Counted from the stretch's first letter, positions 17,830 to 26,712 are shown. The stretch is 64,000 bases of DNA from Symplocastrum torsivum CPER-KK1 (GCA_019358875.1 JAHHIF010000001.1:62001-126000), one strand, 5' to 3'. Numbers and translations are program-made. Notes: generated by a model from the sequence alone, not told the origin.

Positions 17830-19281
17830 TTACTGAGAGCTGTCATCAAATCTGGTCTTAGGAATCGATCCTATGTAAGGAACACGTCTTTGTTGGTAAG
17901 GAACCTCTCTGGCATCAGGAACATTCCTGCTATATCCGGTGGCAATGACCGTGATTCTGACCTCATCTCCCATTTTGTCATCAACCACTATGTCAAAAAT
18001 GATGTTGGCACTAGGATCGACAACCTCAGATATCGTTTCCACGGCGGCATTAACTTCACCATAGGTTAAATCACTACCAGAGGTGAGCTTAATGATGACA
18101 CCTTTAGCTCCTTCAACAGAATACTCAAGCAAGGGAGAAGAAATTGCCGCCATTGCTGCTTCTCTGGCTCTCGACTTTCCGGAACCGACACCTATGCCCA
18201 TCATTACTGAGCCTGCATCTGCCATCACACCTCGGACATGGGAAAAATCAAGACTAAATAAACCAGGATTACTAATAATATCGGAAATTCCTTGCACTGC
18301 TTGACGCAGAGCATCATCGGCAACTCTAAAGGCTTCTTGAGGCGGTGTCTGTTCAGAAATTACTGACAAAAGCTTGTTAAGAGGTATAACCACAAGCGTA
18401 TCCACTCGGCTTTCCAAAGCGGCAATACCTTCCTCGGCTTGAGAGCTGCGTCTGCGTCCTTCATGGGTAAAGGGACGGCTGACAACACCGATAGTTAAGG
18501 CTCCCATTTCTTTTGCCACTTCAGCAATAATCGGTGCCGCGCCTGTGCCAGTGCCGCCTCCCATCCTGGCAACAATAAAAACGACATCAGTGTATCCTAT
18601 TGCCTTAGCAATTTCCTCGCGAGATTCCTCAGCCGCCTTCTGTCCAATCGCTGGATTCCCACCTGCACCAAGCCCTCGCATCAACCTTTGTCCAATTGGC
18701 AATTGTTTTGCAGCAGATGAGGATTGAGTTAATGCATTAGCATCAGTGTCAACCTGCAAAAATTCGATGCCAGTTACCTCAGCCTCGATAATGCGGTTAA
18801 CTGCTTCGCAACCTTCCCTGCAAACGCCAATTACTAAAATTTTGGTCAAGCTACCTAGCGCTATATTGTCACTCCCAATTTCTTGCTGGGGTATTTCTTT
18901 GGAATCATTGGTTGAAGCTAACTGAGATTCATTGTTATGATAAATTTGCACCGTGTCCGCGCACTCAAGAGCTTGTAGCTGTGCTTTGAGAGCGACAATA
19001 TCTGCTTCTACCTCTGTGAGATCTATGGCTTGAGTTGGCAGCGTCTGAACTTGCTGATGTAGGGATTGAATGACTTGATGCACATCAGCGATCGCGTTTG
19101 TTATGTACTGCCGTGTCTGTTGGTAGGCTCGTTTTCGATTAACCAGATTCAGCGAAAGAGCCAGCGTCAGAGGCACTGCTGCATACATCATCTGACTTGA
19201 CGTAGCTGCTGCAATGATTCCTAATGCGGAACTAGCTAGGGAAGCATATTCGGCTATTTCTAGCCAGGGTTGTTTAAGCAT
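17830..19281 (-). CDS. Membrane-anchored FtsZ-like GTPase-fold protein with altered T1 and T7 loops
   Basis: A 483-residue fusion. Residues about 12-47 form a hydrophobic hairpin (ASSALGIIAAATSSQ, YAAVPLTLALSLNLV). A coiled coil (about 52-107) and polar linker follow, then a full tubulin/FtsZ domain (about 146-452). Conserved FtsZ features are GLGAGGNPAIGQKAAEESR (203-221), the tubulin signature GGGTGTG (241-247), RPFTHEGRRR and ADDALRQAVQGI. Two sites differ from standard FtsZ. The T1 loop reads GVCREGCEA (152-160) instead of GVGGGGGNA. The T7 synergy loop reads LDFSHV (344-349) instead of VDFADV, so the second catalytic Asp is His. The usual C-terminal peptide for FtsA/SepF binding is missing; the tail ends FDDSSQ. 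It probably binds polymers but hydrolyses GTP poorly; that is inference. Confidence 0.88.
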   Translation of the reverse strand: MLKQPWLEIAEYASLASSALGIIAAATSSQMMYAAVPLTLALSLNLVNRKRAYQQTRQYITNAIADVHQVIQSLHQQVQTLPTQAIDLTEVEADIVALKAQLQALECADTVQIYHNNESQLASTNDSKEIPQQEIGSDNIALGSLTKILVIGVCREGCEAVNRIIEAEVTGIEFLQVDTDANALTQSSSAAKQLPIGQRLMRGLGAGGNPAIGQKAAEESREEIAKAIGYTDVVFIVARMGGGTGTGAAPIIAEVAKEMGALTIGVVSRPFTHEGRRRSSQAEEGIAALESRVDTLVVIPLNKLLSVISEQTPPQEAFRVADDALRQAVQGISDIISNPGLFSLDFSHVRGVMADAGSVMMGIGVGSGKSRAREAAMAAISSPLLEYSVEGAKGVIIKLTSGSDLTYGEVNAAVETISEVVDPSANIIFDIVVDDKMGDEVRITVIATGYSRNVPDAREVPYQQRRVPYIGSIPKTRFDDSSQ

Positions 19282-19335
19282 GGATTTATCTTTAAACCAA
19301 CTGCCTTAGCGAAGCGGGGGCGCAGTTCCTCGCTC

Positions 19336-19701
19336 TTACCCCAGCGTTAACACTCCTGCTGGAAAATCTGCTACTAACCGCTTGGTTTGCAACCAACGTA
19401 CACCCAAGAGAATGTTTTCCAGTTCATTGCTACCTAGGACTTCAATTGTGAATTCCTGTCCATCCAGAAGCATAGTTCCCTCATAAAGATTAAACCGTGC
19501 TTCTCCCCGTGCCGTTTGCATATCCCGTTGATCGCTATCAAGTAGCCACCCTAGACTCTCAGCGTCTTGGTTGTCAATTGCCAACCAACCCGTGAAGCCT
19601 GTATCTAAGAGCGCCTTGACTGGGATAACATCACCATCAGCAGCAATTAATCCAATCTCAAAGATTAACTCCCCCCTATCACTGAACTCTCCTGAAATCA
19701 T
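19336..19701 (-). CDS. Clan AA (retropepsin-like) aspartic protease family protein
   Basis: A 121-residue protein with a single LLDTGFTGWLAI motif (the D-T-G active-site triad of retroviral-type aspartic proteases). A later hydrophobic-Gly segment, NILLGVRWLQ, corresponds to the second family motif. Such one-domain proteins act as dimers. The start is set at the ATG of MISGEF (19699-19701), because its ATGA overlaps the stop codon of the upstream gene by 4 bp and implies translational coupling. A TTG four codons upstream is less likely. Substrate unknown. Confidence 0.75.
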   Translation of the reverse strand: MISGEFSDRGELIFEIGLIAADGDVIPVKALLDTGFTGWLAIDNQDAESLGWLLDSDQRDMQTARGEARFNLYEGTMLLDGQEFTIEVLGSNELENILLGVRWLQTKRLVADFPAGVLTLG

Positions 19702-20066
19702 ATTCTGCCGCAAGTTCCAGTTTCATTGAGGCGCATGATAAGTCGCTTCTTATCAGGATGTTTCTCACGCGCATTTGCCCTTGCAACTTTTTCATCTAGA
19801 TCGATGAAATAATCTCCGCTGTCCGGTTCGATAATGATAAACCAGTCGTAGTATTCCTCAATTAGCTCAGGTTGAACTCGATCAAAAATCAGGCGACAAC
19901 GCTGATAAAATGCTTCATCTTCAGCTTTGCGTCTGGCTTTCTCTTCGGGTGATAGTTGGCGTTCGGGAAATACCCTGCCTAAACGAGCAGTACGGTTAGA
20001 AGATAGCTGAGTCATGTTGTGTTCTACCTGTTTAACAGTAAGGGTTTGTTTTTCATTGTCGCTCAA
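19698..20066 (-). CDS. Hypothetical protein, partner of the aspartic protease
   Basis: A 122-residue soluble protein translated just before the retropepsin-like gene and coupled to it through an ATGA overlap. The C-terminal half reads YYDWFIIIEPDSGDYFID, then REKHPDKKRLIMRLNETG. This is a compact domain I associate with DUF5678-like proteins that accompany small retropepsins in cyanobacteria. The N-terminal half is polar with an RQLSPEEKARRKAEDEAF helix. The size and arrangement recall two-gene toxin-antitoxin modules, but no toxin activity can be asserted. Confidence 0.6.
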   Translation of the reverse strand: MSDNEKQTLTVKQVEHNMTQLSSNRTARLGRVFPERQLSPEEKARRKAEDEAFYQRCRLIFDRVQPELIEEYYDWFIIIEPDSGDYFIDLDEKVARANAREKHPDKKRLIMRLNETGTCGRI

Positions 20067-20076
20067 TCTGAAATCT

Positions 20077-20964
20077 TCAACGCAGCAAACTCTTAATCTC
20101 TCGCCAAATCTGTGACTGCCCCGAATTAGAACGAGGATTAGTCAAAATCCCTTGACTAGGGCTAAACAAAAACGCCAGCATAAAAAAACTGAAAGCAACT
20201 AACACAATTGCGGGACCAGATGGCAGATTGAAAAAATAGCTCAGGTACATCCCGCTAATGCTAGCCATAACACCAATTGCAGACCCTAAAATCATCATTT
20301 GTTGCAGTCGCGTGACCAATAAGTAAGCCGTTGCTCCGGGAGTAATTAGCATAGCAAGAACTAGGATTACACCAACGGCTTTGAGACTGGCAACAATAGT
20401 TAGAGCAATCAAAATCATTAGACCAAAGTCAAGCAAGTTGGTTGGGAGTCCAGCCGCTTTTGCCCCAACTGGGTCAAAGGTATAAAACATCAATTCTTTG
20501 TACAGCAGCACGACAATTGAGAGGACAATTAAAGTAATAATCGCTGTATTGATCACTTCTTCATTACTAACACTCAAAATATTGCCAAAAAGGAAGTGAT
20601 TAAGGTCTATTTTATTGTCTTTCTGAACAATAGTAATTAAGGTAATACCCAGTGCAAAAAAGGCAGAAAAGACAATGCCCATTGCTGCATCTTCTTTAAT
20701 TTGCGATCGCGTCCGTATCCAAGCAATCACCATTGTGCTAATAATGCCAGCAATGAACGCCCCGACAAAAATATCAGCACCTACAATAAACGCGATCGCT
20801 AAACCCGGCAAGACAGAATGGCTAATCGCATCTCCCAACAAAGCAAGCCGCTGCACCATCAAGTAACTGCCTACCGTAGCGCAAACAATGCCAACTAAAA
20901 CAGCAGTCATAAGAGATCGCTGCATAAAGCCGTATTGCAGCGGTTCAATCAACGCTTCTAGCAT
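20077..20964 (-). CDS. mntB: Metal ABC transporter permease (manganese/zinc type)
   Basis: A 295-residue polytopic membrane protein of the ABC-3 permease family, with about eight hydrophobic helices. Family signatures are LVGIVCATVGSYLMVQR, LGDAISHSVLPGLA and LKAVGVILVLAMLITPGATA. It is the membrane subunit of the uptake system with the ATPase 46 bp upstream and the divergent binding protein. The assignment to Mn rather than Zn rests on the binding protein lacking a His-rich loop, so the symbol is tentative. Confidence 0.85.
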   Translation of the reverse strand: MLEALIEPLQYGFMQRSLMTAVLVGIVCATVGSYLMVQRLALLGDAISHSVLPGLAIAFIVGADIFVGAFIAGIISTMVIAWIRTRSQIKEDAAMGIVFSAFFALGITLITIVQKDNKIDLNHFLFGNILSVSNEEVINTAIITLIVLSIVVLLYKELMFYTFDPVGAKAAGLPTNLLDFGLMILIALTIVASLKAVGVILVLAMLITPGATAYLLVTRLQQMMILGSAIGVMASISGMYLSYFFNLPSGPAIVLVAFSFFMLAFLFSPSQGILTNPRSNSGQSQIWREIKSLLR

Positions 20965-21010
20965 ATGTTTGTTATTTGTGGTTGGTTATTTGTTGTTTGT
21001 CAATAACCAT

Positions 21011-21748
21011 TTAAGCTGCTGCTTCTTCAGAGAAGAACACAACTTGACCCCCATAGGCGCGTTGCAGGTTATCCGCACTCAGCACCTGCTTGCGGGAACC
21101 ACTGGCAATTATTTCTCGATTCAGCAGAATCAAGTCGTCAAAATTAGTAATTGCCTGTCCCAAATCGTGGTTTACAACCATTAGGGTTTTGCCAGCGTTG
21201 GCAAGTTCGTGGAAGATATCAAAAATTACGGCTTCAGTTTTTTTATCAATCCCTACTAAAGGCTCATCAAAGCAGAAAATCTCAGCTTCTTCAGTCAGTG
21301 CCCTAGCCAAAAAGACTCGCTGTTGCTGTCCTCCCGATAGTTGTCCAATAGGGCGATTGCGATAATCACTCATGCCAACGCGATCTAAAGCCTCTGCCGC
21401 TAAATGCCTTGACACCATTGAATAGCGACGAAACCAGCCAGTTTTCCGCACTCGACCCATCAGCACCACATCCCACACTGTTGCAGGATAAGTCCAGTCA
21501 ATTTGCGATCGCTGTGGCACATACGCCACCTTCTCCAACTGCTCCATCAAGGGTTTCCCCTTGTACATCGCCGTTCCACCAGTTGTCGGAACTAACCCCA
21601 GCATGGCTTTAATCAGGGTACTTTTTCCTGCACCATTGGGACCAATAATTCCTGTGAGTCGCCCTGGTTTGATATCGCAGTTGACATCCTTCAGAGCCTC
21701 TACCATGCGGTACTGCACACCCAATTGCTGAACTGTAACGCTTTCCAT
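21011..21748 (-). CDS. mntA: Metal ABC transporter ATP-binding protein (manganese/zinc type)
   Basis: A 245-residue ATPase with Walker A GPNGAGKST (about 36-44), Q-loop VPQRSQIDW, signature LSGGQQQR, Walker B IFCFDEP and switch VVNHD. The Q-loop sequence is typical of the Mn/Zn (MntA/ZnuC) branch. It is the first gene of the minus-strand unit followed by the permease. It is divergent from the substrate-binding protein gene across a 170-bp region carrying phased direct repeats, so the two arms are probably coregulated. Confidence 0.88.
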   Translation of the reverse strand: MESVTVQQLGVQYRMVEALKDVNCDIKPGRLTGIIGPNGAGKSTLIKAMLGLVPTTGGTAMYKGKPLMEQLEKVAYVPQRSQIDWTYPATVWDVVLMGRVRKTGWFRRYSMVSRHLAAEALDRVGMSDYRNRPIGQLSGGQQQRVFLARALTEEAEIFCFDEPLVGIDKKTEAVIFDIFHELANAGKTLMVVNHDLGQAITNFDDLILLNREIIASGSRKQVLSADNLQRAYGGQVVFFSEEAAA

Positions 21749-21847
21749 CTGTAACCCCTAGTTATCTACCTGTTGCTCATCTCTACTTGGTTGAACTGAC
21801 TGTACGGAAAGTGGCAGTTTCCATGGTGGAGCTTTTCCAGAAAAAAG

Positions 21848-21902
21848 AATATGAAAGAAATATGAAAGTAGCTTACTGTAAAAAATGAAAGGAATATGAA
21901 AA
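21848..21902. promoter_or_regulatory. Two pairs of 11-bp-phased AATATGAAAG direct repeats in the mnt divergent promoter
   Basis: AATATGAAAG at 21848-21857 and 21859-21868 are exactly 11 bp apart. A second pair, AAAATGAAAG (21882-21891) and AATATGAAAA (21893-21902), has the same spacing. A related ATGAAAGTAG also overlaps the start codon at 21919. The spacing fits an OmpR-type regulator such as the ManR manganese regulator, but the identity is inferred. No palindromic Zur-like box was seen. Confidence 0.5.
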
Positions 21903-21918
21903 TAAATGTATCAATTGT

Positions 21919-22917
21919 ATGAAAGTAGTAACTCAATCCCCAGGCAGAAAATACGGATGGTTGGCAGTTGGGCTAATCTTCGCCCTTTGGATGAGTGGGT
22001 GCAATTCAACATCTACCGACCAGAACACTTCTAGTGATGACGATAAGCCGAAGGTTGTGTCTACCAGCACAATGATTACCGACTGGACAGAACAAGTAGG
22101 AGGAGACGAGATTGAACTCACAGGTATCTTAAAACCAGGAGCTGACCCTCACGTTTACGAGCCAGTACCAGCCGATAGTATTGCCTTGGAGAAAGCCGAT
22201 TTGATTCTCTACAACGGCTACAATCTGGAGCCAGGGCTAATTAAGTTGATGAACTCAGCAGGGGCTAATGCCAAGAAGTTTGCCGTTGGGGAAGTTGTGC
22301 AGCCTTTAGATTTTAATTACAAAGGGAGAAAAGAGCCTGACCCTCATGTTTGGGGTAATGCGAAAAATGCGATCGCAATGGTCAATGCGATTCGTGACCA
22401 ACTCATTGCACTTTCACCCGAAGACAAACAAGAATTTACAGACAACGCAGCGCAACTTACCAATGAATTAAAGCAACTCGATACCTGGATTAGCCAACAG
22501 ATCCAAACAATTCCACAGAATCAGCGCAAGCTAATCACAACCCACGATGCGTTTCAATACTATTCCCGCGCTTACGGTATACCAGTAGCAGGTACCCTAA
22601 TTGGCATCAGCACAGAAGAACAACCCAGTGCCCAGACAGTGAAAAGCTTGTCGGACTCAGTCAGACAAACTGGGGTCAAAAGCATTTTTGCAGAAACAAC
22701 GATTAATCCAGCGTTGATTAAAACTGTGGCTGAGGAAGCTGGAGTCAAGTTAGCGTCGCGAGAACTCTACTCTGATTCAATCGGCGCACCAGGCGGTGAA
22801 GCGGATACCTATGTCAAAATGCTTGTAACGAATACACACACCATTGTCGAAGCATTAGGTGGAAAATACACGGCTTTTGAGCCAGCAGGAGAACAGAAAA
22901 AGACTTCTGTGCAATAG
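21919..22917 (+). CDS. mntC: Metal ABC transporter substrate-binding lipoprotein (MntC-like)
   Basis: A 332-residue cluster A-I binding protein. It has a lipobox-like N-terminus (LWMSGCNS, Cys near residue 28). Metal-ligand segments are GADPHVYEP, DPHVWGNAKN, IFAETTINP and YSDSIGAPGGEADTY, giving the His-His-Glu-Asp set of the family. The His-rich loop common in ZnuA proteins is absent, which favours manganese. It delivers the metal to the permease/ATPase pair encoded divergently. Manganese supply would serve the photosystem II cluster. Confidence 0.85.
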   Translation: MKVVTQSPGRKYGWLAVGLIFALWMSGCNSTSTDQNTSSDDDKPKVVSTSTMITDWTEQVGGDEIELTGILKPGADPHVYEPVPADSIALEKADLILYNGYNLEPGLIKLMNSAGANAKKFAVGEVVQPLDFNYKGRKEPDPHVWGNAKNAIAMVNAIRDQLIALSPEDKQEFTDNAAQLTNELKQLDTWISQQIQTIPQNQRKLITTHDAFQYYSRAYGIPVAGTLIGISTEEQPSAQTVKSLSDSVRQTGVKSIFAETTINPALIKTVAEEAGVKLASRELYSDSIGAPGGEADTYVKMLVTNTHTIVEALGGKYTAFEPAGEQKKTSVQ

Positions 22918-23144
22918 AGAGATAGTATCTGCTAGGAGATATTGGTAGTAATGCATAGTAATGGTAACCTAGCAAGCTAAGAACTTTAATCATTACAGAC
23001 GGCTCAATGTACTGTTCCAAGTGCCAATTAACTCAAATCATCCAATAGGGGCATACGCACTACGGCAAATCCCGATTCCGTTGCTCCCTTTTTTTATTCC
23101 AATGCCCAAATATTTGCCTGAGGTTATAATCAATTAGGTTTAAC

Positions 23145-23969
23145 CTACCTTATAGCTTCTCCCGCAACTTTCATGTGACCACGCCAAGAAGCATGGTATG
23201 TGTATTTTTCTATGTTTTCTACTTCAACCTGCGGCAGATTATCCTCTGGTAGTGTAGGTGGGAAAGGTGCTGTTTGATCACACGCTCGGAACAAGCTTGC
23301 TTCGAGATATTCTAGCTTGCCATTCACATCATATACAGCCCTTTTAACATTGAGCGCCCCCGCGCCCCATACCTGGCATCCTAACTTGCCATGAGAAGGG
23401 TCTGAGTACAATTGGCGTGAGTAAGTAATTACATCTTCTATGGGTGTTGAGCCAGCTTCTCCAAAGGTATAGGTTCCTGGAATTAATTTACTTCCTGGCA
23501 GCGCAATTTGAATTTCCGCAACATTGCCTCTGGCAGGTGCGGCTGCCCCCTGTTGACATGCTCTAATCGTGTCTGATTGACATTGCTGCTCAGGTATGCT
23601 GGAAACTTGCAAAAGATATTTGATAGTATTACCCTGATTGATCAGAGTAATATCGAGAGCGCCGTTATTGTCGTGAGTAATAGACTCTGCATAGTTATCT
23701 GGATTTGTCTGGACTGAAGAGGGAAAGTCCACATGGGTTTCAAAATGAAATTCTTTTGCATCCAGATGAATTATCTGATGTTCCTTGCTGGAAAACTTTG
23801 AAGATATCTGATCGTTGGGCTGAAATTCTTGTTGATAAGTCATTTTAGGTTCGTCGTTTGGGTGTTGAACTCTTTCTTGAGCAAACGGTTTTGAAACAGC
23901 TAGTAAAGTAAATATAAAAGCTGTACTAAAAAAAAATATAATGTAGTACTTTTTAAAATATCTATTCAT
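23145..23969 (-). CDS. Exported hypothetical protein
   Basis: A 274-residue protein with a strong N-terminal signal/anchor (IIFFFSTAFIFTLLAVSKPF) followed by a polar extracytoplasmic region. Four or five Cys (CQSDTIRAC, GCQVWG, RACDQ) suggest disulfides. Segments such as GSKLIPGTYTFGEAG and YDVNGKLEYLEASL look like beta-strands. No known domain was recognised. The ATG at 23967-23969 follows GGAGG by 7 bp, which decides against the TTG two codons earlier. It stands alone between the metal transporter and the RTX protease. Confidence 0.65.
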   Translation of the reverse strand: MNRYFKKYYIIFFFSTAFIFTLLAVSKPFAQERVQHPNDEPKMTYQQEFQPNDQISSKFSSKEHQIIHLDAKEFHFETHVDFPSSVQTNPDNYAESITHDNNGALDITLINQGNTIKYLLQVSSIPEQQCQSDTIRACQQGAAAPARGNVAEIQIALPGSKLIPGTYTFGEAGSTPIEDVITYSRQLYSDPSHGKLGCQVWGAGALNVKRAVYDVNGKLEYLEASLFRACDQTAPFPPTLPEDNLPQVEVENIEKYTYHASWRGHMKVAGEAIR

Positions 23970-24174
23970 TGTCAAACCTCCGACTTTCCCCTACCTATTT
24001 TACTGATTCAATTCAACCCTCTTAAGCTAACAAGCCTCTCAAAATGAAGTTATCAAGATTGCGAAAGCAATAGCCCTATTGATGAAGTATTTTTCTTCTA
24101 AATGCGCTCATTAATTTTTATTGATTAAGTAGTTAGTCCAGGAGGGGATGAGACTCGCAATTAAGACATAGGTG

Positions 24175-24197
24175 TAGGGTGAGCAATGCCCACCCTA
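24175..24197. repeat. Short hairpin repeat (TAGGGTG/CACCCTA)
   Basis: The 7-bp inverted repeat has a 9-nt loop and a GCAATGCCCACCC core. It lies 38 bp beyond the stop of the RTX protease. The same kind of hairpin is common in cyanobacterial spacers. On the plus strand it is followed by AATTATTTTT, but no plus-strand gene ends here. Confidence 0.5.
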
Positions 24198-24234
24198 AAT
24201 TATTTTTGTAATGTCTATCGACGATTAACCTCCT

Positions 24235-26712
24235 CTAGACAATAGAAACAGGGGAAGCCGCTCCAATCGTAAAATTCTGGAGGAAAATGATCGAGTCAGT
24301 TGTAGAATTAAAGCCAGATACTGCGTCATTGAGAGCGATGAACGTTCCGCTTTGACCAGTAACGGTAAATGCTCTAGCACTATTGCCTCCAAACACACCA
24401 CTAGTCAGTACACCAGAGATAGCAGCTGCACTCAAACTAGCTGCGGTACCAATAAAGGTAGTGAGCGTTGCTGCAAAGATAGAACTAGGAGCATCAATTT
24501 GCTCACCACTAGTGTAGTCAGTAATGACATCATAATTGGCTAACAAGGAATCGCTCAGAGCTGTGTAGGTGAATTTATCAATGCCACTCCCACCAGTTAA
24601 GGTATCTTTCCCCGCTCCGCCAATCAGGATGTCGTTACCAGAATAGCCTAGCAGAGTGTCATTGCCGGCTTCGCCGTAGTAAGTTTCGTTGCCGGTGTAC
24701 CCATAAATGAAGTCATTGCCATTGCCGCCGTAGAAGGTGTCGTTGCCCAAGGAGGTGATGTTGAGGTAGTCGTCGCCGTCACCAAGGTAGATTCGGTCAT
24801 CGCCATTCCCACCATCAACGGTATCATTTCCGGCACCGCCGTAAATTGTGTCAATGCCATCCCCACCGTTGATGGTGTCATTTCCCACCCCACCATCGAG
24901 GATATTGTTACCGCTACTGCCAGTGAGAGTATCGTTAAAACTCGAACCCGTCACATTTTCAAAGTTGACAATAGTGTCACCGATGGCATCACCACCACTC
25001 ACTGTATTCGTGGCGAGGTTGACACTCACTCCTGCCGTAGAGCCGACGTAGGAAAGAGTATCAGTATTTGCACCTCCATCCAGAGAATCTGCACCAGCGC
25101 CACCGTTAATCGTATCGTTGCCGGAAGACCCCCACAGAGTGTCATTGCCAGCCTCGCCGTAGTAGGTTTCGTTGCCGGTATACCCATAAATGAAGTCATT
25201 GCCATTGCCGCCGTAGAAGGTGTCGTTGCCTCCGGAAATGATGTTGACGTAGTCGTCGCCGTCGCCAAGATAGATGAGGTCATTGCCATTCCCACCATCA
25301 ACGGTATCATTTCCGGCACCGCCGTAAATTGTGTCAATGCCATCCCCACCGTTAATGTTGTCGTTGCCAGCACCAGCGTTGAGAGTATTATTAGCACTAC
25401 TGCCAATCACTGTGTCATTCCCGCCTCCGGTAAGGATGTTCTCAAAGTTGAGAATCTCCTCGTCATAGAAGCCTGGGAAGGATGCAACTCCAGTTGCGAG
25501 ATTGTAAGTGCCTCCACCACTCCAGTGTGTGTAATTGACGGTGTCGATACCAGCACCACCATTCATGTAATCATCGCCTCCACCACCGCTGATGGTATCA
25601 TTGCCATCGCCGCCGTTGAGGGTGTCATTGCCATCACCGCCGTTGAGGGTGTCATTGCCGCCATTGCCATTCAGGACGTTGTTAGCGCTGTTGCCGACAA
25701 TTGTGTCGTTCCCCGAACCACCGTTGGCGTTTTCGATCAACGAGCGAACATCGCCATTGTACTGAAGCGCGTTGAACACATGACCACGAGCATAATTGCC
25801 GTTGCCAAGATTGGCGTTTTGGAAGTTACCACTAGCATCCAGGTCAGACCAACCGCCTGGTGTCAGGTCAATTGATTGATTAGTGGTGTAGTTCGAGAAG
25901 TCGTAGGTGTCGATCCCGTTACCATCCCAGATTGTGCGGAAGATGCGGTTGGCAGCCGGTGTACCTTGTCCGACGCCATTGACAAACATCTCCCCCGTGG
26001 TGGTGGAGAAGGTGTAAGTGGTGTTGGTGGAGTTGTAGCCAAACCACGCACCGTACATATGCTGAATCGCAGCGATGTCGTACATCATCAGCGATTGTGC
26101 ATATCCCCCATACTCGTTAGTGTATCCGCCGGTGGTCGAGGCACCCACATATGACCGGTAGCTCATAATCGAGAACTCCATTGAGTCGCGGTCGGAGTTC
26201 ATAGCGACGTTGCGAACACCACCAGTCTCATGAGGGTGCTTCAGACCCAGTGCATGACCAAACTCATGCCCAAAGGTGAGATAGGCATAGTTACCGATGG
26301 TCGGGCTGTTGTAGTCACGCGGGTTAAACCATACATCGCCCCCTTCAACAGAAGAGCCATTAGGGTAATAGGCGTAGGCTGTGCCTGGGTCGTTAGACTC
26401 TGCCATGCGGATCGTTGCATCGCGATCGCTGGCACCAGTCAGTTCAAACGGGCTGAGTAAGGAGACATTGTAGAACTCCCCCCCTGTCCCTATCCATCTC
26501 CGCGCAGCAGCTCGCTGAGTTTCGTTTAGCGTTTGGAAGCTAGCTGCATGAGTCGCACGGTTTGCATAACCAGACTCATAGTCATTGATGCTGTCAGTGA
26601 AGCTAAAGCTCACTGAGGTAGATGTCCACCTAGTCCCAATCAGTAAACCATCAATGTTATTGTTGCCTGTTGCTGTTACGGTCGTTGTTGACGTGGGAAC
26701 TCCAAAGGTCAT
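24235..26712 (-). CDS. RTX serralysin-type metalloprotease
   Basis: An 825-residue secreted protein. The N-terminal half is an M10 peptidase domain with HEFGHALGLKH (about residues 150-160) and the Met-turn SIMSYRS. Many calcium-binding nonapeptides of the GGxGxDxLx type follow (about 340-725). The C-terminal segment (about 730-825, with GNSARAFTVTGQSG and FIALNDAVSGFN) is typical of RTX proteins in cyanobacteria and probably carries the type I secretion signal. No signal peptide is present, as expected for type I export. Two RTX blocks are near-identical at DNA level, 484 bp apart. Secretion genes are not adjacent. GGATAT precedes the ATG. Confidence 0.9.
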   Translation of the reverse strand: MTFGVPTSTTTVTATGNNNIDGLLIGTRWTSTSVSFSFTDSINDYESGYANRATHAASFQTLNETQRAAARRWIGTGGEFYNVSLLSPFELTGASDRDATIRMAESNDPGTAYAYYPNGSSVEGGDVWFNPRDYNSPTIGNYAYLTFGHEFGHALGLKHPHETGGVRNVAMNSDRDSMEFSIMSYRSYVGASTTGGYTNEYGGYAQSLMMYDIAAIQHMYGAWFGYNSTNTTYTFSTTTGEMFVNGVGQGTPAANRIFRTIWDGNGIDTYDFSNYTTNQSIDLTPGGWSDLDASGNFQNANLGNGNYARGHVFNALQYNGDVRSLIENANGGSGNDTIVGNSANNVLNGNGGNDTLNGGDGNDTLNGGDGNDTISGGGGDDYMNGGAGIDTVNYTHWSGGGTYNLATGVASFPGFYDEEILNFENILTGGGNDTVIGSSANNTLNAGAGNDNINGGDGIDTIYGGAGNDTVDGGNGNDLIYLGDGDDYVNIISGGNDTFYGGNGNDFIYGYTGNETYYGEAGNDTLWGSSGNDTINGGAGADSLDGGANTDTLSYVGSTAGVSVNLATNTVSGGDAIGDTIVNFENVTGSSFNDTLTGSSGNNILDGGVGNDTINGGDGIDTIYGGAGNDTVDGGNGDDRIYLGDGDDYLNITSLGNDTFYGGNGNDFIYGYTGNETYYGEAGNDTLLGYSGNDILIGGAGKDTLTGGSGIDKFTYTALSDSLLANYDVITDYTSGEQIDAPSSIFAATLTTFIGTAASLSAAAISGVLTSGVFGGNSARAFTVTGQSGTFIALNDAVSGFNSTTDSIIFLQNFTIGAASPVSIV

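Noticed and set aside
21749..21918. Zur-type palindrome in the metal-transporter promoter
   Set aside because: No inverted repeat of the Zur kind was found; the repeats present are direct and 11-bp phased.
24600..25700. Regular repeats that might be taken for a CRISPR array
   Set aside because: They are in-frame calcium-binding nonapeptides of the RTX protease with no unique spacers.
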